Shown one piece after another: positions 1 through 8,567 of a DNA stretch of 64,000 nucleotides; the first letter of the stretch is position 1; each line of letters begins with the position of its first letter. This DNA is from Picosynechococcus sp. PCC 7117 (GTDB lineage Bacteria > Cyanobacteriota > Cyanobacteriia > Cyanobacteriales > MRBY01). The translations under genes were made by a program, and so were the position numbers. Where the stretch lies: the NCBI RefSeq assembly GCF_001693275.1, contig NZ_CP016477.1, positions 372,001 through 436,000 of the forward strand, in the 5' to 3' direction. Under the pieces are notes generated by a model that had not been told where the DNA came from, ran no database searches, and was given only the letters and a program-made list of their open reading frames with translations.

Positions 1-1
1 A

Positions 2-361
2 AGGCTGGTCTGCATTCCCACGGGGGATGCATATACATCCTTGAATTTGGCCCAGGCGGTCGCTGTTTGTGGCTACGAATTGCGCAGTTTAGCCACCGAA
101 AAACCCACTTTTGTCCCAAGAAAAATAACCACAGCAGTCCCGGATCTGGCCGATCTCAGTGAATTAGAGGGCTATTACCAGCACCTAGAGCGGGTGTTGT
201 TGCAGGTGGGATTTCTGTATCCCCACACCAGTGCCTCACGGATGGAAACGTTTCGGAATTTGTACCACCGAGCCAGCCCCAGTAGCCGCGAGGTGGCGAT
301 GTTACGGGGAATTTTACGACAGGTGGAATGGGCGATCGCCAACGCCGCTTCACCCGAATAA
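2..361 (+). CDS. TrmJ/TrmH-family RNA 2'-O-methyltransferase, C-terminal part (5' end outside window)
   Basis: The reading frame is open from the first bases of the window to the TAA at 359-361, so only the C-terminal part is present. The visible residues include IPTGDAYTSLNLAQAV followed by CGYEL, which matches the last conserved motif of the SPOUT (SpoU/TrmJ) fold where S-adenosylmethionine is bound in the trefoil knot. Family members methylate ribose 2'-OH groups in tRNA (TrmJ, position 32) or rRNA. The roughly 80 residues after this motif fit the C-terminal helical extension of TrmJ-like proteins. A TTG at 41 could be taken for a start, but the conserved motif begins before it, so that is not the real start. 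The substrate cannot be settled from this fragment. Confidence 0.75.
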   Translation, partial: RLVCIPTGDAYTSLNLAQAVAVCGYELRSLATEKPTFVPRKITTAVPDLADLSELEGYYQHLERVLLQVGFLYPHTSASRMETFRNLYHRASPSSREVAMLRGILRQVEWAIANAASPE

Positions 362-364
362 TAT

Positions 365-1891
365 TTAGGCCTGATTTATACCTTTATATAAATGAATAAT
401 TTTAGCGACCACCGCCTCAATGCTGAGGTTATCGGTAATTAACTCCACCGCATCGGGAGCCTTGGTCAAAGGAGCAATGGCGCGGGTACTATCAAGGCGA
501 TCGCGTTCGGTGATTTCTGCCTCTAGTTGTCCTAGGTCAATGTTGGTTTCTCCCTGGGAGGCGAGATCCTTGGCGCGGCGTCTGGCCCGTTCGGCAGGGG
601 TGGCAGTCAAGAAAATCTTGAGTTCGGCATCGGGAAACACATGGGTACCGATATCGCGCCCCTCTGCCACGAGGCCCCCATTTTCACCGAGGCGTTGCTG
701 CTGCTTCACTAGGGCTTGGCGGACAGCGGCTTGGGCGGCGATAACGGATACGTGTTTTGTCACAGTCGGCGTGCGGATTGCCTGGGTCACATCAAGGTTA
801 TTCGCCAGCACGGTAATGGGTTCGGTGGGCGCCTTGGGGGGCACTAAGGTAATGGTGGCGGTACTGACGAGTTCGGCGACGGCAACTTCATCCTGGGGAT
901 TGATGTTGTTTTCTAAAACGAGATAGGCGATCGCCCGGTACATTGCCCCGGTATCTAGAAAGAGAAGCTTGAGCTGCTCGGCCACTTGGCGGGTAACGGT
1001 AGATTTACCAGCTCCGGCGGGGCCATCAATGGCAATAATCGGCTGACGGGTTTTTAGCATGGTGTTATCAATCAAACGGGTTTGACCGACATAGGCGGCG
1101 ATCGCCAGTAAACCAGATTTTTGCACCTGGGGCAGGGGCGTCAGGGTTTCTGGATCGACTAATTCTAAATATTGCAGTTGTACCCCCGGAAATTTAGCGA
1201 GGGTTTCTTTGGCTGCCGCAATGAGCCGACCTGCGTGCCGTTCCCCCGTTTGAAATAGCGCTTGGGCAGTTTGGAGGGCTTGGGAAAGGGCGATCGCCTC
1301 GGCTTTTTCGGCAGTAGATAGATATTGATTGCGGGAACTGAGCGCTAACCCCGATGGCTCCCGGACGATGGGACAACCCCGGACAGTGACGGGTAGATGC
1401 AAATCCTGCACCAGCCGTTTAATAATTGCCAGTTGTTGGGCGTCCTTTTCACCGAAATAGGCGATCGCTGGCCGTACCAATTGCAACAGTTTCACCACCA
1501 CCGTCGCCATCCCCGTAAAATGGCCTGGACGAAAGCGACCACAAAGCCCGCTGGTCAACCCAGGAGGCGGCAAGATCTGCACTGGTTCTGGCCCCGGATA
1601 CATTTCGGCTACTGTGGGGGCAAAGATGAGGTCTACCCCCAAGTCGTCACAAAATTGGCGATCGCCTTCCCATTGCCGGGGATAGTGGTCAAGATCTTCG
1701 TTGGCCCCAAACTGCAGAGGATTAACGAAGATACTCACCACTACAAAGTCTGTTTCCACCCTTGCCCGTTGGATTAAACTGCCATGGCCTCGGTGGAGTG
1801 CCCCCATCGTGGGGACAAAACCAATTTTTTGCCTCGGGGCAACCTGGGCGATCGCCGTTTGTAATCCAGCAAGGGTGCGTACAACTTTCAT
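365..1891 (-). CDS. panC/cmk: Bifunctional pantoate-beta-alanine ligase / cytidylate kinase
   Basis: This 508-residue fusion joins two enzymes. The N-terminal ~275 residues are pantothenate synthetase, which condenses pantoate and beta-alanine with ATP on the way to coenzyme A. Its adenylate-binding signature is FVPTMGALHRGH near residues 25-36, and GEKDAQQ lies further on. The C-terminal half is CMP kinase, which phosphorylates CMP/dCMP; its P-loop GPAGAGKST begins near residue 290 and is followed by LDTGAMYRA and AEGRDIGTHVFP. The junction is a short linker around NTMLKTRQP. The PanC-Cmk fusion is well known in cyanobacteria and supports that assignment. The ATG at 1891 directly precedes the conserved KVVRTLAGLQ start. 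The gene lies 19 bp downstream of the RlpA-like gene on the same strand and may be read with it. Confidence 0.96.
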   Translation of the reverse strand: MKVVRTLAGLQTAIAQVAPRQKIGFVPTMGALHRGHGSLIQRARVETDFVVVSIFVNPLQFGANEDLDHYPRQWEGDRQFCDDLGVDLIFAPTVAEMYPGPEPVQILPPPGLTSGLCGRFRPGHFTGMATVVVKLLQLVRPAIAYFGEKDAQQLAIIKRLVQDLHLPVTVRGCPIVREPSGLALSSRNQYLSTAEKAEAIALSQALQTAQALFQTGERHAGRLIAAAKETLAKFPGVQLQYLELVDPETLTPLPQVQKSGLLAIAAYVGQTRLIDNTMLKTRQPIIAIDGPAGAGKSTVTRQVAEQLKLLFLDTGAMYRAIAYLVLENNINPQDEVAVAELVSTATITLVPPKAPTEPITVLANNLDVTQAIRTPTVTKHVSVIAAQAAVRQALVKQQQRLGENGGLVAEGRDIGTHVFPDAELKIFLTATPAERARRRAKDLASQGETNIDLGQLEAEITERDRLDSTRAIAPLTKAPDAVELITDNLSIEAVVAKIIHLYKGINQA

Positions 1892-1910
1892 CGGCTAAGG
1901 GATGGAGACG

Positions 1911-2777
1911 TTAGTTCAGAACCTCTAACTTTACCGTAGCCACGCCAGCACTGACTAACCCAATCTGCTGGGCCGAACCCTTGGACAAATCGATAATGCG
2001 ACCAGGGGTGAAGGGGCCACGGTCATTGATGCGCACCACCACAGAACGACCATTGCGGACATTTGTTACCCGCACCTTTGTGCCAAAGGGTAAGCTCTTG
2101 TGGGCGGCAGTCATCGCATTTTGATTAAACCGTTCGCCGCTCGCCGTGCGTCGGCCATGGAATCCTGGCCCATACCAAGAGGCCCGGCCTTGCATGGTGC
2201 GTTGTACCTTCAGGCCAGCACCCGCCACATTTTTTGCCTTGGGGGCATTGGTGATCGCCGCCATGGGTTCAGCACCACCGAGGATCCGCCGGAAGCGATT
2301 CACCGCAATCAGAGCATCCTGGGTCTCATTGCCCGTCCGATCCGCGAGGAAAACCGAATCATCTAGGGTGATCAAGGGTGCATTGTCATAGAGCAAGTCA
2401 TATTTGCCTGCGGCCTGCCAACTTGCAGAAAATTTCGTGGCATCAAAGTCCGCTTGGGCAACGAGGGTATTTAATTCTTGGGAAACTTTTTGGGCGATCG
2501 CCTGGGCCTCATCATCGGCGGCATCACCAGAATTGAGAAACGTGAGAACGGGGAGTTGATTGACGTAGAGGGTGGTAGCAGTCCGTTCTTCGTGGGGATA
2601 AGAAAACAACGTCGCAATTGGTTCTAAACGTTCTGCCGCAGCGGTCACTTGAGTACGGGCCAGAACACGAGGAGACGTATCCGTATTTGCTAGGGTTGGT
2701 GCTGCGGTCAAGCTCAAGGGAGCAAAGGTCGTAAAGGCAGCAGACAAAGCGAGCAAATGTTTACGTTTTAAGGTCAT
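1911..2777 (-). CDS. RlpA-like septal ring lytic transglycosylase, exported
   Basis: A 288-residue protein with an N-terminal signal peptide (basic MTLKRKHLL, hydrophobic stretch, probable cleavage after residue ~30, near TLANTDT). The C-terminal ~90 residues form a double-psi beta-barrel of the RlpA type, with [19 protein letters not shown], then [11 protein letters not shown] and VRINDRGPF...RIIDLS. The Asp in NDRGP is the conserved catalytic-type residue. RlpA proteins cleave peptidoglycan glycan strands, often at division sites. The middle ~160 residues have no recognised domain. No SPOR domain is present, so localisation to the septum would need another mechanism. The gene is divergent from purM. 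Confidence 0.85.
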   Translation of the reverse strand: MTLKRKHLLALSAAFTTFAPLSLTAAPTLANTDTSPRVLARTQVTAAAERLEPIATLFSYPHEERTATTLYVNQLPVLTFLNSGDAADDEAQAIAQKVSQELNTLVAQADFDATKFSASWQAAGKYDLLYDNAPLITLDDSVFLADRTGNETQDALIAVNRFRRILGGAEPMAAITNAPKAKNVAGAGLKVQRTMQGRASWYGPGFHGRRTASGERFNQNAMTAAHKSLPFGTKVRVTNVRNGRSVVVRINDRGPFTPGRIIDLSKGSAQQIGLVSAGVATVKLEVLN

Positions 2778-3109
2778 GAAAAAAAATTGAATTCAACTAC
2801 CGCCGAAAACCATGCCTCACCAAAAACAATTGACAGTAGAGGGTTTCCTTTGGTCAAAGGGGCCGTTGCATCCAAAAAATGCGCTTACCCACACCTAAGT
2901 CAGAACGTTGTGATCACGTTACATTTCTTAAGCCGACATACAGTAACACAGGCTTTTTTGGCTTCACATCCGTATACACAGAGTCGAAAATGGGGTTTCA
3001 GGTCAAAATAAATGGCAACGAATAAAGTTAAAGCACGGTAAAATCTGCTTTTCGAGTTTTGTCAGACTCGACAATTTCCCTTGACCAATTCATAAAGAAT
3101 TTTTATCGC
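2778..3109. other. Divergent intergenic region, rlpA-like / purM
   Basis: This 332-bp stretch holds no convincing gene. It contains a palindromic GTGATCAC near 2912-2919 within AACGTTGTGATCACGTTAC, and a good -10 element TAAAAT at 3039-3044 for the purM side. A 74-codon frame from 2787 has no family resemblance and is not called. Confidence 0.5.
3039..3044 (+). promoter_or_regulatory. Candidate -10 element for purM
   Basis: TAAAAT lies about 65 bp before the proposed purM ATG, in an AT-rich leader. No good -35 hexamer is visible 17 bp upstream, so this is a partial promoter call only. Confidence 0.3.
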
Positions 3110-4135
3110 ATGGACTACCAACAAGCAGGAGTAGATATCGAAGCAGGGCGTTCCTTCGTCAAAACCATCAAGGATAACGTCGAAAGCACATACCGACCGG
3201 GGGTACTGGGTGGCCTCGGTGGGTTTGGCGGCTGCTTCGAAATTCCCGCTGGCTATCGTCAACCGGTGTTGATTTCCGGTACGGATGGGGTGGGCACAAA
3301 GCTCAAAATCGCCCACCAGACCGATCAGCACCACACCGTCGGCATTGATTTGGTGGCAATGTGTGTCAACGATATCCTCACCTCTGGGGCCGAACCGCTC
3401 TTTTTCCTCGACTATCTAGCAACGGGCAAGCTCGAACCGGAACAATTGGCCCAGGTGGTTGTCGGGATTGTTGAAGGGTGTAAGCAGAGTGGTTGTGCGC
3501 TTCTGGGGGGCGAAACAGCGGAGATGCCGGGTTTTTACCAAGCAGGGGAATATGATCTTGCGGGCTTCTGTGTGGGGATCGTCGAAAAGAGCGAAATTTT
3601 AGACGGCTCCCAAGTGCAGGTCGGCGATGTGGCGATCGCCTTACCCAGTAGCGGTGTCCACAGCAATGGTTTTTCCCTAGTGCGGAAAATCATTGAAACG
3701 AATCAATTGTCCTGGAACGACAAACCCGCAGAATTTCAGGGCAAAACCCTCGGTGAAGTCTTCCTTACGCCCACCCAAATCTATGTCCAGGCGATCCAAG
3801 GTGCCCTCAAGGCCAACATGGAGATCCACGGTATGGCCCACATCACCGGAGGCGGTCTCCCCGAAAATCTGCCCCGGTGCCTCCAAGCCAATCAATCCAT
3901 GGCCATTGATCCGAGCACCTGGGAGATTCCCACCCTTTTCCAGTGGCTGCAAACCATGGGCGATGTCCCCCAATCGGCCATGTGGGACACCTTCAATATG
4001 GGCGTGGGCTATGTGGTGATTGTGCCGGCCCCCAAAGCGGCGGAAAATGTTGCTTGGTTTAAGGCCCAGGGGATCGCGGCTTGGCAAGTGGGTACGGTGG
4101 TCGCAGGTCAAGGGGAAGTCCTCGGGCTACAATAG
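3110..4135 (+). CDS. purM: Phosphoribosylformylglycinamidine cyclo-ligase (AIR synthetase)
   Basis: PurM closes the imidazole ring in purine synthesis: FGAM plus ATP gives aminoimidazole ribonucleotide, in the cytosol. The 341-residue product has the usual family length and motifs: [13 protein letters not shown] at the start, [46 protein letters not shown] and [13 protein letters not shown]. An upstream in-frame TTG at 3059 would add 17 residues ([16 protein letters not shown] region). I prefer the ATG at 3110 because MDYxxAGVD is where family members begin. The gene stands alone, with the next start about 50 bp downstream. Confidence 0.96.
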   Translation: MDYQQAGVDIEAGRSFVKTIKDNVESTYRPGVLGGLGGFGGCFEIPAGYRQPVLISGTDGVGTKLKIAHQTDQHHTVGIDLVAMCVNDILTSGAEPLFFLDYLATGKLEPEQLAQVVVGIVEGCKQSGCALLGGETAEMPGFYQAGEYDLAGFCVGIVEKSEILDGSQVQVGDVAIALPSSGVHSNGFSLVRKIIETNQLSWNDKPAEFQGKTLGEVFLTPTQIYVQAIQGALKANMEIHGMAHITGGGLPENLPRCLQANQSMAIDPSTWEIPTLFQWLQTMGDVPQSAMWDTFNMGVGYVVIVPAPKAAENVAWFKAQGIAAWQVGTVVAGQGEVLGLQ

Positions 4136-4187
4136 CTACGGTCATCCTTGCCAACGATTAATAGTTACTAATATTGGGTTTGAGTTC

Positions 4188-4634
4188 ATGTTTTCCTCCT
4201 TCGACAATCAAGGCCCGCAACCCAGGGAAAAATGGCGATCGCACGTGGATTGGTTCGTCCAAGACTACCGCTCCCAACTGACGGCCCTCGCCTGGGGGCT
4301 CCAGCAGGAATGGCACCACGACGGCACGATCCTCGGCATTGACCTCAAACCCCAGCCCCATTTTGTGCCCTGCTCCCCAGAAACCCTCCAGACCTTGAAT
4401 CGACGGGTGGGGGGGCGTCTCCAGGAAATCCTGGGAATCATTGCAGGGGCAGACTTTGAGCAGGAAGTGATTATCCTCTGCATTGGTGACGGGCAGGTGA
4501 AACTGGTGTATTACCAAGCTGACCCCAGCCCTGAAACCTGTTGGCAAACCCATGGCCCCGACCTGGATCAGTTGATTGCCGATTTAGAAGCGGCCATGGC
4601 TGAATCTATCCAGCTTGAATCAGCCTCGAAGTAA
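4188..4634 (+). CDS. Conserved hypothetical protein, 148 residues
   Basis: The ATG at 4188 gives MFSSFDNQGPQPREKWRSHV. The frame also runs upstream into purM, but that part is a shadow of purM. The product is soluble and mildly acidic, with no signal peptide or membrane segment. It has a helical N-terminal region (WRSHVDWFVQDYRSQL), a central LNRRVGGRLQEILGIIAG and a beta-rich stretch QEVIILCIGDGQVKLVYYQ. It resembles cyanobacteria-specific proteins of unknown role, but I cannot name a family. It lies 52 bp after purM on the same strand and may be co-transcribed with it. Confidence 0.65.
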   Translation: MFSSFDNQGPQPREKWRSHVDWFVQDYRSQLTALAWGLQQEWHHDGTILGIDLKPQPHFVPCSPETLQTLNRRVGGRLQEILGIIAGADFEQEVIILCIGDGQVKLVYYQADPSPETCWQTHGPDLDQLIADLEAAMAESIQLESASK

Positions 4635-4718
4635 CGATCTACTACGAGAACCCCACAATAAAGCGAGATTTTCCTAAAATAAAGACAGAAAATCCTAAAA
4701 ATCCCCTAAGCTGGCATC

Positions 4719-5186
4719 ATGATTACCAAAACCGTGGCTGAAGTCATGACCCCCGATCCCGCCGTGGTCAAAGCAGATGATTCGCTCCAAACGGCGATCG
4801 CCCTCCTTGTGGAGAAAAAAATTAGCGCCCTTCCCGTTGTTGATGGTCAGGGTAAATTGGTGGGGATCATTTCAGACAGTGACCTCACCTGGCAAGAAAC
4901 AGGGGTAGATACGCCCCCCTACATCATGTTGTTGGATAGTGTGATTTATCTGCAAAATCCCGCCAAGCACGACGCTGAGATTCACAAGGCCCTCGGCCAA
5001 ACGGTGGGGGAAGTCATGAGCAAAAAAGTTTACACGATCCACCCCGAAAAAATTGTCCGGGAAGCGGCCCACTTAATGCATGAGAAACACGTGGGTCGTT
5101 TACCCGTCATTACCCCAGACAGCGAAAAAGTCATTGGGATCATTACCCAAGGTGATATTATTCGAGCAATGGCCCAGGCCTCTTAA
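4719..5186 (+). CDS. CBS-domain-pair protein
   Basis: The 155-residue protein is essentially one Bateman module. CBS repeat 1 covers about residues 1-60 (VAEVMTPDPAVVKADDSLQTA, KISALPVVDGQGKLVGIISD). CBS repeat 2 covers about residues 90-153 (VGEVMSKKVYTIHPEKIVREA, GRLPVITPDSEKVIGIITQGD). Such stand-alone modules bind adenine nucleotides and act as energy sensors for partner proteins. The linker (residues ~60-88) carries the insert seen in cyanobacterial members. The gene sits 31 bp before the NblB-like gene, so the two may form an operon. The target is unknown. Confidence 0.88.
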   Translation: MITKTVAEVMTPDPAVVKADDSLQTAIALLVEKKISALPVVDGQGKLVGIISDSDLTWQETGVDTPPYIMLLDSVIYLQNPAKHDAEIHKALGQTVGEVMSKKVYTIHPEKIVREAAHLMHEKHVGRLPVITPDSEKVIGIITQGDIIRAMAQAS

Positions 5187-5217
5187 ATTCCATTGTTTCA
5201 TTTGGTAAAACATCTTC

Positions 5218-5874
5218 ATGGCTTCCCTCGAATCCGTCCGACAACTGCTTTCTTCCGATAGCTTTGGCGATCGCATTTCCGGCTTAAATCAGCTCCGGGC
5301 TTTTTCGTCCCAGGATGCGTTTCCCCTGATTCAGCCCCTCCTGAGTGATCCCGAAGCACGGGTACGTTATGCGGCGGTCAGTCAAATGGATGCGGTGGGC
5401 CAAGGCTTTGAAACAGAGGCTTTAGCACTACTCCGCCATGCCCTTTTTAACGATTCGGAATTGGATGTCAAGGCAGCCGCCGCCGATGCGATCGCCGGCT
5501 TAAAAATTGCCGAAGCCTATGATGATTTGGCCCAGGTGTACCATTCCACCTCGGAGTGGTTGTTGCAATTCAGCATCGTGGCAGCCCTCGGTGAATTGGG
5601 CAATCCTAATGCCTTCGATTTACTCAAAGAAGCCCTCAAATCAGAAACAGAGTTAGTACGCACCAGCGCGATCAGTGCCCTCGGAGATCTAGGCGATCGC
5701 CGCGCCATTGAACTATTAACTCCCTTTATTGCTGATCCCGATTGGCAAGTGCGCTACCGTTTGGCCCAATCCCTAGGACGGCTGGGGGGTGAAGAAGTTA
5801 AGCCCTTCCTAGAAACCCTAGCCCAGGATGAACAAGTGGCAGTGGCCGATGAAGCGAAGCACCATCTTAATTAG
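5218..5874 (+). CDS. nblB: HEAT-repeat protein, NblB-like (phycobilisome degradation)
   Basis: This 218-residue protein is built from about five to six HEAT/PBS-lyase-type repeats, for example DPEARVRYAAVSQMDAVG, SELDVKAAAADAIAGLK, QFSIVAALGELGNPNA, ELVRTSAISALGDLGDR and DWQVRYRLAQSLGRLGG. Length and repeat pattern fit NblB, which is related to the CpcE/CpcF bilin lyases and takes part in phycobilisome breakdown during nutrient starvation. The symbol rests on remembered resemblance (RYAAVSQ, EWLLQFSIVAALGELG) and should be taken as probable. A strong two-way terminator follows at 5954-6005. Confidence 0.68.
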   Translation: MASLESVRQLLSSDSFGDRISGLNQLRAFSSQDAFPLIQPLLSDPEARVRYAAVSQMDAVGQGFETEALALLRHALFNDSELDVKAAAADAIAGLKIAEAYDDLAQVYHSTSEWLLQFSIVAALGELGNPNAFDLLKEALKSETELVRTSAISALGDLGDRRAIELLTPFIADPDWQVRYRLAQSLGRLGGEEVKPFLETLAQDEQVAVADEAKHHLN

Positions 5875-5953
5875 GTTTTATCGTAATTAAAGGGACTCAT
5901 TTTTGAATTTTTTCTGCTTAACCATAGCATTCATTTTTAACTGAATAAACAAC

Positions 5954-6005
5954 AAAAAACTGCCTCGGATTTTCATGTCAATGATTTCTCCTGGGGCAGT
6001 TTTTT
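5954..6005. terminator. Bidirectional terminator between nblB-like gene and petL
   Basis: AAAAAACTGCC at 5954-5964 pairs perfectly with GGCAGTTTTTT at 5995-6005, and wobble pairs extend the stem inward. The A-tract and T-tract give a U-run on either strand, so it can end both the plus-strand nblB-like transcript and the minus-strand petL transcript. Confidence 0.8.
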
Positions 6006-6047
6006 AGAATGAGTTTCTAACGAAATATCGCGCTAAAAATCAATTCC

Positions 6048-6143
6048 CTAGATAATGTTTGCGGCCCGTAGACCAAGGAAGCCAGCAAGGGCAATACCAG
6101 TGAAAACAACGATATAACCCGCAAAAGGAATAATGGCAGCCAT
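6048..6143 (-). CDS. petL: Cytochrome b6f complex subunit PetL
   Basis: A 31-residue frame reads MAAIIPFAGYIVVFTGIA, then LAGFLGLRAANII. It is a single transmembrane helix with a short positively charged end, as in PetL, the small peripheral subunit that stabilises the cytochrome b6f dimer in thylakoids. The pattern (Y-x3-F-TGIA-x4-FGLR-A) agrees with the cyanobacterial PetL sequences I remember, about 31 residues long. An AGGAC ribosome-binding site lies just before the ATG, and a perfect TATAAT lies about 33 bp upstream of the start. A longer frame on the same strand covering this place is a shadow without family features. Confidence 0.82.
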   Translation of the reverse strand: MAAIIPFAGYIVVFTGIALAGFLGLRAANII

Positions 6144-6175
6144 CTGATGTAGTCCTAATAAAAACATTGCCATTC

Positions 6176-6181
6176 ATTATA
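6176..6181 (-). promoter_or_regulatory. -10 element of petL promoter
   Basis: On the minus strand the bases read TATAAT, a perfect sigma-70-type -10, about 33 bp before the petL ATG. The -35 position is poor (TTTGGG at 17-bp spacing). An HIP1 palindrome occupies the spacer. Confidence 0.55.
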
Positions 6182-6280
6182 AAGGAAAGGGCGATCGCCC
6201 CAAAAAGTTGACCCAAGAAAAGAGGGAACAAGTCAGTGACTAGCTCCCCCCGATCCTTAGATTAATCTCAAATTATGGGT

Positions 6281-8167
6281 TTAGAGTTGTGGTACAAACT
6301 GCTCCTTTTCGGGAACGGTTGTGTATTCCGCTACAATCTGCCGAAACTCTTCTCCATCGATAGTTTCTCGTTCGATCAGCAGATCTACGAGACGATCAAT
6401 GACTTCTCGGTTATCACGCACCAGTTTGCGGGCGAGGCGGTGGGCTTCTTCGGCGATAATCCGAATTTGCTCATCAATGCGCGAAGCAACTTCTTCAGAA
6501 TATTCCGAGCGGTTCATAAAGCCACCACCGAGGAAAACTTCACCCTGCTGGCTTTCTAGAGACAACGGGCCAAGATCACTCATCCCAAAGCGGGTCACCA
6601 TTTGGCGGGCCATACCACTGACCTGTTGGAGATCACCCCCAGCGCCAGTAGTTACTTCATCATGGCCAAAGATTTCTTCTTCGGCAGCCCGGCCTCCGAG
6701 GGCACCAGCAATGCGGGCCATTAGCTGAGATTTCGTCGTTAAACCCTGTTCCTCGTTAGGGGTGAACCAGGTTAAACCTTGGGCTTGGCCACGGGGAATG
6801 AGAGTAACCTTCTGCACCGGATCGTGATCCTTGAGTAGGGTGCCGACAATCGCATGGCCTACTTCATGGTAAGCAATCAGACGCTTGCTCTTGCTGTCAA
6901 CGAGGGGTGTCCCTTCCATCCCAGCGATCACTCGGTCTACGGCGTCATCAATTTCCGCCATGGTGATTGCTTCTTTACGGCGACGGGCTGTGAGAATTGC
7001 TGCTTCGTTCAAGAGGTTAGCGAGATCAGCGCCACTAAAACCAGGCGTCCGGCGGGCGATGACATCGAGAGAGATTTCGTCAGCAAGTTTTTTGTTGCGA
7101 GCATGGACTTCGAGGATGCTCAAACGACCTTTGATATCGGGGGTGTCCACAGTCACCTGACGGTCAAAACGACCGGGACGCATTAACGCAGAATCTAGCA
7201 CGTCGGGACGGTTGGTTGCGGCAATGATGATGATGCCAGTATTACCCTCGAAACCATCCATTTCCGTTAGAAGCTGGTTCAAGGTTTGTTCCCGCTCGTC
7301 GTTACCGCCACCGATGCCTGCACCCCGTTGACGACCAACGGCGTCAATTTCATCGATAAAGATTAAGCAAGGGGCATTTTCCTTGGCTTTTTTGAAAAGG
7401 TCACGTACCCGGGACGCACCAACCCCAACGAACATTTCGACAAACTCAGAACCAGAAATACTGAAGAAAGGTACGCCCGCTTCACCGGCGATCGCCTTGG
7501 CGAGGAGAGTTTTACCCGTTCCAGGAGGCCCCACAAGCAGTACCCCTTTGGGAATTCGCGCCCCCACTGCGGTGAATTTTTCCGGCTGTTTCAGGAAGGT
7601 GACAACTTCTTGGAGTTCTTCTTTTGCTTCTTCGATGCCAGCAACGTCATCGAACATGATGCCCGTTTGGGCTTCCATCATGAACTTAGCTTTAGACTTG
7701 CCGAAGTTCATCGCTTGGCCAGGGCCACCGGGCATATTACTGGAGCGACGGAAGAGGAAGAATAGCGCCGAGATTAACAGGATTGGGAAGATCAGATTGC
7801 CGAGAATGCCCCATACAGCGCCATTGTTGCTGACAGGGTGAGAATCGAAATCTACCTTGGCGTCCCGGAGCTTACTAATCAGCTCAGGAGAATTGCCCGG
7901 TAAATCAACCCGGATTTGTTGCACACGGTTATCGAGTTCTGGGTCAACCGCTTCGATGATCGCTGTGCGGCCCCCTTCGTAGAGATCAACACTTGTTACC
8001 CGGCCAGCATCTAAATACTCAAGGAAGCGGCCATAGCTCATGCGGATGTTGGCGCTATTACCAACGAGGTTGGAGGGATTTGCCGAAAAGGCTCCCTGCC
8101 AGACAAAAAAGCTGATCACGAGTAGGGGAAGTGCCCAGAGGACAACGGTTTTCCAAGATGGTTTCAT
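6281..8167 (-). CDS. ftsH: ATP-dependent zinc metalloprotease FtsH (FtsH2/Slr0228 type)
   Basis: FtsH is a membrane-bound hexameric AAA+ protease; this 628-residue form resembles the thylakoid FtsH2 that removes damaged D1 from photosystem II. In order: N-terminal membrane helix ([14 protein letters not shown]), lumenal domain to about residue 115, second helix ([15 protein letters not shown]), AAA domain with Walker A GPPGTGKT near residue 213, Walker [25 protein letters not shown], and the protease domain with zinc motif HEVGH near residue 434. The start [11 protein letters not shown] and the end EKEQFVPQL both match FtsH2. It lies 137 bp upstream of petL on the same strand. Confidence 0.95.
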   Translation of the reverse strand: MKPSWKTVVLWALPLLVISFFVWQGAFSANPSNLVGNSANIRMSYGRFLEYLDAGRVTSVDLYEGGRTAIIEAVDPELDNRVQQIRVDLPGNSPELISKLRDAKVDFDSHPVSNNGAVWGILGNLIFPILLISALFFLFRRSSNMPGGPGQAMNFGKSKAKFMMEAQTGIMFDDVAGIEEAKEELQEVVTFLKQPEKFTAVGARIPKGVLLVGPPGTGKTLLAKAIAGEAGVPFFSISGSEFVEMFVGVGASRVRDLFKKAKENAPCLIFIDEIDAVGRQRGAGIGGGNDEREQTLNQLLTEMDGFEGNTGIIIIAATNRPDVLDSALMRPGRFDRQVTVDTPDIKGRLSILEVHARNKKLADEISLDVIARRTPGFSGADLANLLNEAAILTARRRKEAITMAEIDDAVDRVIAGMEGTPLVDSKSKRLIAYHEVGHAIVGTLLKDHDPVQKVTLIPRGQAQGLTWFTPNEEQGLTTKSQLMARIAGALGGRAAEEEIFGHDEVTTGAGGDLQQVSGMARQMVTRFGMSDLGPLSLESQQGEVFLGGGFMNRSEYSEEVASRIDEQIRIIAEEAHRLARKLVRDNREVIDRLVDLLIERETIDGEEFRQIVAEYTTVPEKEQFVPQL

Positions 8168-8567
8168 GGGTTAATCTTTGTTATGTTTGATTCAATAAAT
8201 GGATGCGGCGAGAAGTAGCGCTAGGCCACTCATCTTTGCAATCCCTAGGGGCGCACCACGAAGCAAAGGTTTCCGCGCTTGTTAGCAATATGAAAAGAAA
8301 GCGTTGCTTAGGGGCTTTGCCTATAAATTGGCATTTTTATGACGATGTCTTAACTAAATTTAACTTAATTCTCATTTTGATAGCAACTTTCTGGGATTTT
8401 CTTAGGGCGAATCGCTGCTTTTCGCTGGGCGAGGGGAATGCCGATGATTGGCTGCGTTTCCCAGACAAAGGGAGGACTGATCGTTTTCTACTGTAGATTT
8501 GGTTAAGGTTAATTGGTTAAGGTTAAATATTTAATTCAATTTTTTAGATTTTCAACGTGATTTTGCT
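8168..8567. other. Divergent intergenic region, ftsH / DMT transporter
   Basis: This 400-bp region holds no supported gene; a 97-codon frame at 8203-8496 looks random and has no ribosome-binding site. It must carry the ftsH promoter on the minus strand. Near the transporter end it contains a perfect tandem repeat (8499-8526), described separately. Confidence 0.5.
8499..8526. repeat. Tandem 14-bp repeat, possible operator
   Basis: TTGGTTAAGGTTAA occurs twice back to back, 8499-8512 and 8513-8526. On the minus strand this gives four TTAACC hexamers. The block ends 41 bp before the GTG of the EamA-type transporter. TTAACC resembles half of the cyanobacterial Pho box, but the 14-bp period does not fit the 11-bp Pho-box spacing. 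Confidence 0.6.

Noticed and set aside
420-926. 168-codon open frame on the plus strand
   Set aside because: It lies wholly antisense to panC-cmk, has Ser/Arg-rich random composition and no ribosome-binding site.
2912-2919. CRP-type operator at the GTGATCAC palindrome
   Set aside because: TGTGA-N5-TTACA has the wrong spacing and one weak half-site compared with TGTGA-N6-TCACA.
4020-4187. Upstream extension of the 148-residue hypothetical gene
   Set aside because: It overlaps the purM 3' end; the ATG at 4188 is a better start.
6040-6231. 63-codon minus-strand frame over petL
   Set aside because: Cys/Trp-rich random composition; the real gene in this place is the 31-codon petL frame.
8203-8496. 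97-codon frame between ftsH and the exporter
   Set aside because: No family resemblance, no ribosome-binding site, and it overlaps the expected ftsH promoter region.
8499-8526. Canonical cyanobacterial Pho box
   Set aside because: TTAACC hexamers are present, but the repeat period is 14 bp (6/8 spacing), not the 11 bp of known Pho boxes.
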